The position numbers and the translations under genes are program-made. 29,424 nt of DNA. Source: DATHSY01 sp046729855. Lineage in GTDB: Bacteria; Actinomycetota; UBA4738; HRBIN12. The DNA lies in NCBI GenBank assembly GCA_046729855.1, contig JBKPHM010000105.1:1-29424 (forward strand), given 5' to 3'. Shown here piece by piece: positions 23,792-29,424 of the stretch. Every line of letters begins with the position of its first letter. The first letter of the stretch is position 1. The notes beneath the pieces were generated by a model. That model saw nothing but the letters and a program-made list of their open reading frames with translations. It made no database searches and was not told where the DNA came from.

Positions 23792-24234
23792 CCGTCCTCG
23801 CCGGGTCGGTCCGCGACCCCGGCCGGGCTTACCGCGGGCTCGTCGTGCGCGTGGAGGAATCGGATGTCGTCGGGGAGACGCATGCCGTTCCGACGAGCCC
23901 ACTCGGCGATCCGGCCGGGGGCGGACATCTTGGCGTGCTCGCGTGTCAGCTCCAGGTTGTGGCGAGCGAGCGCGTCGATCCGGGCGTTGAGGTCGTCGAT
24001 CCGGAACGAGGACTGCGCGATCAGCGTGTTCAGCGCGGCCAGCGCGAGGATCATCGACCCGACGACCACGGTGGACAGGACCAGGAACCCCAGCCGTCGT
24101 GGAGCCCGCCGCCGCCGCAGGTGGATGCCGCCGGGCGGGGTCTTGCGCGGGACGGGGGTGCCGCCGGGGGTCGTGGGCCGTGGGCTGCGCGCGGGTCGCG
24201 GATCGGTGGGGATGGTGCGCGCCGGCTGGCTCAC
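23788..24234 (-). CDS. ftsL: FtsL-like bitopic division protein
   Basis: A 148-residue protein from GTG 24234, which overlaps the rsmH stop (GTGA). Layout is that of FtsL: a basic, Pro-rich cytoplasmic tail of 47 residues, one membrane helix (about 48-70, LGFLVLSTVVVGSMILALAALNTLI), then a short coiled coil (75-103, FRIDDLNARIDALARHNLELTREHAKM) and the segment PGRIAEWARRNGMRLP, which resembles the end of the FtsL/DivIC domain. Sequence identity in this family is low, so assignment rests on topology and on the place between rsmH and ftsI. Confidence 0.85.
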   Translation of the reverse strand: MSQPARTIPTDPRPARSPRPTTPGGTPVPRKTPPGGIHLRRRRAPRRLGFLVLSTVVVGSMILALAALNTLIAQSSFRIDDLNARIDALARHNLELTREHAKMSAPGRIAEWARRNGMRLPDDIRFLHAHDEPAVSPAGVADRPGEDG

Positions 24235-25088
24235 GCGGCCTCCTCCGCGGTACGTTCGGCCGCGCGGAGCTTGGCGCTGCGGGACCTCGCGTTTCGAGCC
24301 GCCTCCGCGGCGCTCGGGCGTAGCGGCCTCTTCGTCAGCACCGTCAGACGCCGTTCGCCCACGAAGAACCGCTTGACGATGCGGTCCTCGAGCGAGTGGT
24401 ACGCGATCACGACGACGCGGCCTCCGGGAGCGAGGGTGTCCGCCGCCCGAGGCAGGGAGGCGGCGAGCTCCTCGAGCTCCCGGTTGACCGCGATCCGGAG
24501 CGCCTGGAACGTCCGGCGCGCGGGGTGGGGGCCGCCCCGCCGCCCTCCGATGGCGCTCGCGACGACGCTCGCGAGCTGGTCCGTGGTCTCGACCGCGGCG
24601 CGGTCCCGGGCGCGCACGATCGCGGCGGCGATCCGGCGTGCGCCGCGCTCCTCGCCCAGCTCGAAGATGATCTGCGCCAGCTCCCGTTCGGACGCGTGGT
24701 TCACGAGGTCGACGGCCGGCTCGGCGTCGGGCCCCATTCGCATGTCGAGGGGGCCAGGGTTGCGGTAGCTGAACCCGCGCTCGGGCCGGTCCAGCTGCAT
24801 CGACGAGACCCCGAGGTCGTACAGGACACCGTCGACCCGGTTCCCCACGGGCATGTCCGAGAACCGAGCCCGGACGGCGAAGAAGCGTTCGCCGAACCGG
24901 GATAGCCGCCCGGACGCGAGCGCGACGGCCTCGGGGTCCCGGTCGACGCCGATCAGACGGCCGACGCCGGACGCCAGCAGCGCCTCCGCGTGACCGCCCG
25001 CCCCCAGGGTGAGGTCGACGACGGTCCCTCGGCCGCCGAGGAACCGGAGGACCTCGTCGACCATGACCGGCTCGTGCGGCGCGCTCAC
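24231..25088 (-). CDS. rsmH: 16S rRNA (cytosine-1402-N4)-methyltransferase
   Basis: A 285-residue SAM-dependent methyltransferase (MraW). GTG 25088 overlaps the mraZ stop (GTGA). Motifs: HEPVMVDEVLRFL (5-17), the SAM loop LTLGAGGHAEALL (26-38), VDRDPEAVALA, DGVLYDLGVSSMQLDRPERGFSYR, DMRMGPDA, RRTFQALRIAVNRELEEL and AYHSLEDRIVKRFF. The basic, Ala-rich C-terminus is usual for the family. Confidence 0.97.
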   Translation of the reverse strand: MSAPHEPVMVDEVLRFLGGRGTVVDLTLGAGGHAEALLASGVGRLIGVDRDPEAVALASGRLSRFGERFFAVRARFSDMPVGNRVDGVLYDLGVSSMQLDRPERGFSYRNPGPLDMRMGPDAEPAVDLVNHASERELAQIIFELGEERGARRIAAAIVRARDRAAVETTDQLASVVASAIGGRRGGPHPARRTFQALRIAVNRELEELAASLPRAADTLAPGGRVVVIAYHSLEDRIVKRFFVGERRLTVLTKRPLRPSAAEAARNARSRSAKLRAAERTAEEAA

Positions 25089-25519
25089 CGCGCGCCTCCG
25101 GGCTCGAGCGTCCCGGCCTGGTACGCACCGCCGTGGGCTTGCTCGTATCGCTCATGGGCCTGGCGATCCCAGATCTCCATCCGGTCGAAGACGCCCAGCA
25201 TCACGACGTCCTTCGCGATGCCGGCCTCGGCCCGTAGCCGCTGCGGGATCACCAGTCGACCTTGGGCGTCCAGGTCCACGGCCTCTGCCTTGCCGAAGAA
25301 CATCCGCGCGTACGCGCGAGACTGCGCGTCGGAGAGCGGCTGGTTGCGAACCTCCTCGCTCCGGCGCTGCCACTCGCCGCGCGGGAAGCAGAACAGGCAT
25401 CCGTCCTGGCCGAGCGTGAGGACGCCCCCGTCGCCGAGGGCCTCGCGGAAGCGGGAGGGTAGGCTGATCCGACCCTTCGGGTCGAGCTGGTAGCTGTGCG
25501 TGCCGAGGAGTTCGGCCAC
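25085..25519 (-). CDS. mraZ: Transcriptional regulator MraZ
   Basis: A 144-residue protein of two AbrB-like half-domains, each with the DxxxGR signature (L12-D-P-K-G-R17 and L83-D-A-Q-G-R88). MraZ forms ring-shaped oligomers that bind tandem short repeats before its own operon. GTG 25519 is chosen because GGGGAGGAG (25524-25532) lies four bases upstream and the family N-terminus (LLGTHSYQLDPKGR) follows at once; ATG 25543 would add eight residues that encode this ribosome site. Four GTGG repeats lie 20-60 bases upstream (separate entry). Confidence 0.96.
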   Translation of the reverse strand: MAELLGTHSYQLDPKGRISLPSRFREALGDGGVLTLGQDGCLFCFPRGEWQRRSEEVRNQPLSDAQSRAYARMFFGKAEAVDLDAQGRLVIPQRLRAEAGIAKDVVMLGVFDRMEIWDRQAHERYEQAHGGAYQAGTLEPGGAR

Positions 25520-25539
25520 GCGTCTCCTCCCCTTCTCCT

Positions 25540-25575
25540 CCACTGCGTGCCACGTTTATGCCACTCACACTCCAC
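25540..25575 (-). promoter_or_regulatory. Probable MraZ operator: four GTGG direct repeats
   Basis: On the minus strand the pentamers GTGGA, GTGGC, GTGGC and GTGGA occur with their GTGG cores at 25575-25572, 25564-25561, 25553-25550 and 25543-25540. The steps are 11, 11 and 10 bases, about one helical turn, all in the same orientation. Known MraZ operators are arrays of short G-rich direct repeats (TGGG or TGGN type) with the same period. Two repeats lie in the promoter spacer and two just downstream of the -10, so binding would block RNA polymerase. Confidence 0.65.
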
Positions 25576-25583
25576 CAAGTCAA
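25555..25583 (-). promoter_or_regulatory. Putative mra (dcw) promoter
   Basis: TTGACT (25583-25578) and CATAAA (25560-25555) are 17 bases apart on the minus strand. The -35 is near consensus and the -10 fair. The start point would be near 25548, about 30 bases before the mraZ GTG. It overlaps the GTGG repeat array. Confidence 0.55.
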
Positions 25584-25709
25584 GGGGCGTCAGTGAACGA
25601 GCGTGAAGGAGAGGCAACGATCGTCAACGACGGTGACGCGTCCGTGCGGCGGCACCCCCGACGGCGCTCGGCACGCGTGGGGTGGCTGGGCGCAGGTACC
25701 GGGACAGTC

Positions 25710-26192
25710 CTAGGACAGGTAGGGCTCCCACCCGGGCTCGAGTCGCCCGAGCGAGAGACGGAACCCGTCCGGCGGCGCGATCGGCTGTCGAGCAAGCCGC
25801 AGACCGGCGTCCTCGGGACGTCGGTTCTCCTTCCGCGAGTTGCACCGGCGGCACGACGCCACGACGTTGTCCCACGTGTGGGTTCCACCCTTGGAGCGGG
25901 GCTCGACGTGGTCCAGGTTCTCTGCCACCGATCCGCAGTACTGGCAGGTCCAGCCGTCGCGCGCGAAGACGGCGCGCCGGGTCAGCGGCGCGTGCGCCCG
26001 GTACGGGACGCGGACGAAGTGGCGCAGGCGCAGGACCGACGGCGCCTCGATCGAGAGCCGCTCGGACCGGAAGACCATCCCGTTGGGGACCAGGACGTCG
26101 GCCTTGTCCTTGAGGACGAGCACGACCGCCCGCCTCGCAGAGATGACTGCCAGGGGTTGGTGCGACGCATTGAGTATGAGCGATCGTCCCAT
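25710..26192 (-). CDS. HNH endonuclease family protein
   Basis: A 160-residue protein from ATG 26192. An N-terminal part of about 75 residues (RSLILNASHQPLAVISARRAVVLVLKDKADVL) precedes the HNH core: C83-x2-C86, D94-H95 in ENLDHVEPRSKGGTHTWDNV, N109, and C114-x2-C117 followed by NSRKENR. This two-CxxC HNH protein with this N-terminus is widespread and chromosomal in actinobacteria. Its substrate is not established, and nothing here ties it to restriction or phage. A TATACT (-10 type) lies at 26213-26208, about 16 bases before the ATG, with no Shine-Dalgarno. It ends about 125 bases before the mra promoter. Confidence 0.88.
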   Translation of the reverse strand: MGRSLILNASHQPLAVISARRAVVLVLKDKADVLVPNGMVFRSERLSIEAPSVLRLRHFVRVPYRAHAPLTRRAVFARDGWTCQYCGSVAENLDHVEPRSKGGTHTWDNVVASCRRCNSRKENRRPEDAGLRLARQPIAPPDGFRLSLGRLEPGWEPYLS

Positions 26193-26522
26193 GGGCAGGG
26201 TGCAGCGAGTATAGCCAGGCATCGAACCGGACAGACCGGGTCCGGCGATCGGCATGTTCGCGACGGTGCTTGCATCGGCGGAATCACGATGGTGTCATTC
26301 GCTCGCGAGGGCGGCGGCGCCGCCGTCTCGGAGCGTCACGGACGCCTGAGTAGCGAAAAAAGGGGCCGCGCGGGGCGTCCAGCGACCGGGCCTCGGCGCC
26401 CGCCGCCTTCGCGTTCCGGGTCCGTCGTCTCCGCTGAGCGTTGCCCGGCAACCCGGGAGCCCTGCGCACCGTCTGATGCGTACACCCCGGTAAGATTGCA
26501 CTCCCTCAGCGCGGAGGTGTCC
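26193..26522. other. Divergent intergenic region between the HNH and moxR genes
   Basis: No gene is supported in these 330 bases. Seen: TATACT at 26213-26208 on the minus strand as a likely -10 for the HNH gene; a perfect 14-bp GC palindrome CGGCGGCGCCGCCG at 26312-26325; an A-run at about 26358-26363; an inverted repeat GTTGC-N3-GCAAC at 26440-26452; and TAAGAT at 26491-26496 as a likely -10 for moxR. The long plus-strand frame that covers this stretch is only an open extension of moxR. Confidence 0.5.
26491..26496 (+). promoter_or_regulatory. Putative -10 element of the moxR operon
   Basis: TAAGAT lies 26 bases before the GTG start at 26523. No convincing -35 is seen at 16-18 bases spacing. 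The ribosome site GGAGG (26513-26517) follows. Confidence 0.35.
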
Positions 26523-27497
26523 GTGGAAGCACCCCAGCCACGGAGCGATCGGCAAGGATTCGCCGAGCGCTTCCGGAAGATCGAAGCCAACGTCGAGAAG
26601 GTCGTTCAAGGCAAGCAGCACGAGATACGACTGGCCCTGGTCGCACTGGTCGCGGAGGGTCACGTCCTGATCGAGGACGTCCCCGGGGTCGGCAAAACGA
26701 TGCTCGCGAAAACGATCGCGCGGTCGATCGACTGCTCGTTCCGGCGCATCCAGTTCACCCCCGACCTGCTGCCGACCGATGTCACGGGGGTCAACGTCTT
26801 CAGCCAGGAGAGCGGTGACTTCGAGTTCCGGCCGGGCGCGATCTTCGCCAATATCGTGCTCGGCGACGAGATCAACCGGGCGAGTCCCAAGACACAGTCG
26901 GCGCTGCTCGAGTGCATGGAGGAGCGCCAGGTCACGATCGACACCGAGACCTACCAGCTGGGTGCGCCCTTCATGGTGATCGCGACCCAGAACCCGATCG
27001 AGCACGAGGGCACCTACCCGCTCCCGGAGGCGCAGCTGGACCGGTTCATGCTGCGGATCGCGATCGGATACCCGACGGCCGACGTCGAGATCGAGATCCT
27101 CGCGACGCACGGCGTCCGCTCCACGCTGACCGACATCGGACCGGTGACGGATGCGCTGGGCGTCCGCGAGATGATCGAGCAGTCGCGGACCGTCCACGTC
27201 GCGCCGGCCGTCCGACGGTACATCGTCGACCTCGTCGAGGCCTCGCGGAAGCACCCGGACGTCTACCTCGGCGGCAGCCCCCGGGCGTCGATCATGCTCC
27301 TGCGCGCCGCACGCGCGCTCGCGGCCGCGGACGATCGTGACTACGTGCTCCCGGACGATGTGAAGTCGCTCGCGCTGCCCGTGCTCGGGCACCGCATCAT
27401 CGTCACCGCCGACGCGGTGATGACGGGCCGAAGCCCGGGTTCGGTCGTCGAGGAGCTGTTGAACGAGGTCGTGGTTCCGGTCATCGGGAAGGCCTGA
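26523..27497 (+). CDS. MoxR-family AAA+ ATPase
   Basis: A 324-residue AAA+ protein. GTG 26523 is chosen because GGAGG sits five bases upstream; the frame is open for a further kilobase, but that part has no family homology. Walker A is PGVGKT (54-59), Walker B is NIVLGDEINRA with D115-E116, sensor 1 is N157 in ATQNPIE, and the Arg-finger region is EAQLDRFMLR (169-178). A C-terminal lid with SPRASIMLLRAAR follows. MoxR ATPases are thought to act as chaperones that mature or remodel partner proteins, often together with the DUF58 protein encoded next door. Only two bases separate it from the DUF58 gene. Confidence 0.95.
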   Translation: MEAPQPRSDRQGFAERFRKIEANVEKVVQGKQHEIRLALVALVAEGHVLIEDVPGVGKTMLAKTIARSIDCSFRRIQFTPDLLPTDVTGVNVFSQESGDFEFRPGAIFANIVLGDEINRASPKTQSALLECMEERQVTIDTETYQLGAPFMVIATQNPIEHEGTYPLPEAQLDRFMLRIAIGYPTADVEIEILATHGVRSTLTDIGPVTDALGVREMIEQSRTVHVAPAVRRYIVDLVEASRKHPDVYLGGSPRASIMLLRAARALAAADDRDYVLPDDVKSLALPVLGHRIIVTADAVMTGRSPGSVVEELLNEVVVPVIGKA

Positions 27498-27499
27498 GG

Positions 27500-28729
27500 G
27501 TGCCGTCCGGCCGGGGGTGGCTCGTGTTCGGCGCCGGCGTCGGCGTGTGGTTCGCCTCGCGGATCGCCGGATCGCCGACGCTGCACATCGTCTCGGTCGG
27601 GTTGCTGATCCTTCCCCTCGCCGCGGTCGCGTTCACGAGGTGGACCCGGCACCGCCTGCGGGTCGTGCGCCGCCTGTCCGACCAACGGATCCCACCGGGG
27701 CGGCGGCTCACCGTGGACCTCGAGGTCGAGAACCAGGGCCCGGCGTCGACGTCCTTCCTGTTGGTGGAGGATCGCGTGCCGTCGGCGCTCGGCCGACCGG
27801 CCCGCCTGGTGATGACGGGCGTCCTGCCGCACGGACGCGCCCACGCGTCCTACACACTGCTCGCGCAGTCGCGCGGACGCTACGTCCTCGGACCGCTGTC
27901 GCTCGACCTGTCGGATCCGTTCGCCCTGACGAGGGTCCGAGTGCAGTTCGATCAGCGCGACGAGGTGATTGTCACGCCGGAGGTCGAAGAGCTCACCGGT
28001 GGACCGGAGTCGCCCTTCGGTGTCGGGTCGGGACTATCACTGGCGAAGCAGCTGTTCCGGACCGGCGAGGAGTTCTACACGATGCGGCCGTACCAGGAGG
28101 GCGACGACCTGCGGCGGATCCACTGGCGGAGCGTGGCGCGCACCGGTGAGCTGATGATCCGCCAGGAGGAGTCGACCCGGCGCTCGAGGGCCGTCCTGTT
28201 TCTCGACACGCGCCAGGCGGCGCTCGGCCCGGTGCGCTCCCCCGGCTTCGAGCGCGCCGTCTCGGTGTCCGCCTCGATCGGGCGGCTGCTGTCCCAGTAC
28301 GGCTTCGCAATCAAGCTCGGGACAGCGACGCTACCCGCGTCACTGGTCTCGGACGAGGCGCTCCTCGAGACGCTCGCCGGGATCTCGCACGACGGCGTGA
28401 GGGCGCTGTCGGCCGCGCTCGGGCGCGTGCGGTCCGCCGCATCGCCGGACACGACGTTCGTCGCGATCACCGCGCCGCCGCCGCCCGAGGAGATCGCCAC
28501 GCTCACGCGCGCGGGCGGGGTGTTCGGGCCAAAGCTCGCGATCCTGATCTATCCGGTCGACCCGGCCAGCCTCCCGGCCGATCGGCAGGCGCAGCTCGAA
28601 GGGCGGGCGTCGTCCGCCCGGTTGTCCCTATCGCGTTCGGGGTGGGACGTGCTCGTCCTCGAACCGAGCGCCCGGCTCCACGAGGTCTGGCAACGAAACC
28701 GGATGATGCTTCCCGTCGGCAGCGCCTAG
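27500..28729 (+). CDS. DUF58 membrane-anchored protein
   Basis: A 409-residue protein from GTG 27500, two bases after moxR. Two membrane helices (about 7-22 and 29-46) are followed by a basic turn and a beta-rich domain (66-150) and then the DUF58 signature RPYQEGDDLRRIHWRSVARTGELMIR (split over residues 196-221). A von Willebrand A-like fold follows, with FLDTRQA as the MIDAS-like strand. DUF58 proteins pair with MoxR ATPases and transglutaminase-like membrane proteins; the biochemical role is unknown and an envelope function is commonly inferred. Confidence 0.93.
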   Translation: MPSGRGWLVFGAGVGVWFASRIAGSPTLHIVSVGLLILPLAAVAFTRWTRHRLRVVRRLSDQRIPPGRRLTVDLEVENQGPASTSFLLVEDRVPSALGRPARLVMTGVLPHGRAHASYTLLAQSRGRYVLGPLSLDLSDPFALTRVRVQFDQRDEVIVTPEVEELTGGPESPFGVGSGLSLAKQLFRTGEEFYTMRPYQEGDDLRRIHWRSVARTGELMIRQEESTRRSRAVLFLDTRQAALGPVRSPGFERAVSVSASIGRLLSQYGFAIKLGTATLPASLVSDEALLETLAGISHDGVRALSAALGRVRSAASPDTTFVAITAPPPPEEIATLTRAGGVFGPKLAILIYPVDPASLPADRQAQLEGRASSARLSLSRSGWDVLVLEPSARLHEVWQRNRMMLPVGSA

Positions 28730-29424
28730 CGTCGCTCGGCGCGATCGCGTTCGTCGTCGCGGCGACGTCGCTCGCGTTCGGCCGCGTTTTCACCGACCGC
28801 GGACCGACGCTCCGGTTGCTGCTCGCCGGGCTGCTGTCGGTGGCGGTCGCAGCGGCGTTCGAACGACGCAGCCTGGTCCTCGCGACCCTCGCCAGCGGCG
28901 TGGCGCTCATCGCGACGCTCGGCCTGCTCGTGTACCCGGAGACGCTCTGGTACGGCCTCCCCGCCGGGGAGACGCTGAGCGCGATCGGCGAGTCGCTCGG
29001 GCGCGTCGGGAACCAGGCGCGCACGCACGTCGCGCCGACGCCGCCGCTCGCACCGCTGATGCTCGCCGCGATCACGGCGGTGTGGACCGCGGCGTTCTCG
29101 GCCCACGCGCTGGCCGCACGGGCCGGCAGCCCGCTGCTCGCGGTGCTGCCCTCGGCCGCGTTGATCGGATTCGCCGACACCGTGCTGGAGGACGGCGCCC
29201 GGCCGTTGTACGCGCTGCTCCTGCTCGTGTCGGCGCTGGTGCTCGTCTTCGCCGACGCGATGCGCCGGATCCGACAGTGGGGCCCGGTGTGGACGGCGCC
29301 GGGGCGGCGCCGACTGTCGACCGTCGCCGGCCGCGGGGCGAGGCGCGTGGGGGCGGCCGCCGTCGGCGCGGCGCTGCTCGTCCCCGGCATCCTGCCCGGC
29401 TTCCGTGCCGATCCGCTCGTCGAC
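28642..29424 (+). CDS. Transglutaminase-like (TgpA) membrane protein, N-terminal part, cut by window end
   Basis: An open frame runs out of the window. The conserved part begins near LASLGAIAFVVAATSLAFGRVF, which starts at the DUF58 stop codon, and at least five or six hydrophobic helices follow (TLRLLLAGLLSVAVAAAF, LVLATLASGVALIATLGLLVY, PLMLAAITAVWTAAFSAHAL, LLAVLPSAALIGF, LYALLLLVSALVLVFAD, VGAAAVGAALLVPGILPG). This is the layout of the TgpA N-terminal domain that precedes a periplasmic transglutaminase core in moxR-DUF58 operons; the core itself would lie beyond the window. The only canonical in-frame start before the first helix is GTG 28642, which overlaps the DUF58 gene by 88 bases and gives a basic 29-residue tail. 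The start is therefore uncertain. Confidence 0.75.
   Translation, partial: MGRARPRTERPAPRGLATKPDDASRRQRLASLGAIAFVVAATSLAFGRVFTDRGPTLRLLLAGLLSVAVAAAFERRSLVLATLASGVALIATLGLLVYPETLWYGLPAGETLSAIGESLGRVGNQARTHVAPTPPLAPLMLAAITAVWTAAFSAHALAARAGSPLLAVLPSAALIGFADTVLEDGARPLYALLLLVSALVLVFADAMRRIRQWGPVWTAPGRRRLSTVAGRGARRVGAAAVGAALLVPGILPGFRADPLVD

Noticed and set aside
25707..25716. Perfect 10-bp palindrome GTCCTAGGAC at the end of the HNH gene
   Set aside because: It spans the stop codon, has no spacer for a hairpin loop, and matches no known site.
25500..26522. Long upstream extension of the moxR frame
   Set aside because: It overlaps the HNH gene antisense and both promoters, has no domain, and a GGAGG-preceded GTG marks the real start at 26523.

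Overview
The window is a high-GC chromosomal segment from an actinobacterium. Most of it is the division and cell-wall (dcw) cluster on the minus strand. SepF, DivIVA and YggT sit beside FtsZ, no FtsA is present, and MurE carries the DNPR signature of meso-diaminopimelate ligases. MurB lies inside the cluster between MurC and FtsQ, which fits a deep-branching lineage better than Streptomyces or Mycobacterium. A genus cannot be named from the sequence. No tRNA, rRNA, CRISPR array, insertion sequence or prophage was seen.

Layout, left to right. (1) 1-104: the first codons of dnaE on the minus strand, leaving the window. (2) 388-2038: two plus-strand accessory genes, a RecB/Cas4-like PD-(D/E)XK nuclease with four iron-sulfur-type cysteines and a DinB/DfsB-like four-helix protein. 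(3) 2035-3815, minus strand: rluD-type pseudouridine synthase, lspA and a DksA/TraR protein, probably one operon read from a promoter just upstream of dksA. (4) 3816-4321: an intergenic stretch holding that promoter and a complete isoleucine T-box leader. (5) 4322-7486, plus strand: ileS, encoding a type-2 IleRS whose HIGH motif is changed to GIHH. (6) 7499-25519, minus strand: the dcw cluster, transcribed as mraZ, rsmH, ftsL, ftsI, murE, murF, mraY, murD, ftsW, murG, murC, murB, ftsQ, (gap with promoter) ftsZ, yggS, sepF, yggT, divIVA. (7) 25710-26192: an HNH endonuclease gene, minus strand. (8) 26523-29424, plus strand: a MoxR ATPase, DUF58 protein and transglutaminase-like membrane protein operon, the last cut by the window end.

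The dcw genes cover most lipid II synthesis. MurB, C, D, E and F build the UDP-MurNAc-pentapeptide, MraY and MurG make the lipid intermediates, and FtsW with FtsI polymerise and crosslink at the septum. FtsL and FtsQ belong to the divisome, FtsZ and SepF form and anchor the ring, and DivIVA organises curved membrane or poles. From mraZ to murB every junction is a 4-base NTGA overlap, so the cluster is one tightly coupled translation unit. At murD/ftsW the overlap is CTGA, which implies a CTG start for ftsW. Upstream of mraZ, a promoter overlaps four GTGG repeats spaced about one helical turn apart, the pattern expected of an MraZ operator.

I do not see a wholly new multi-gene system. The observations most worth following are the GXHH IleRS with its own transcription-type T-box, inserted in the opposite orientation into the usual divIVA-ileS-lspA neighbourhood; the MraZ operator array; the inferred CTG start of ftsW; and the nuclease/DfsB pair next to dnaE.
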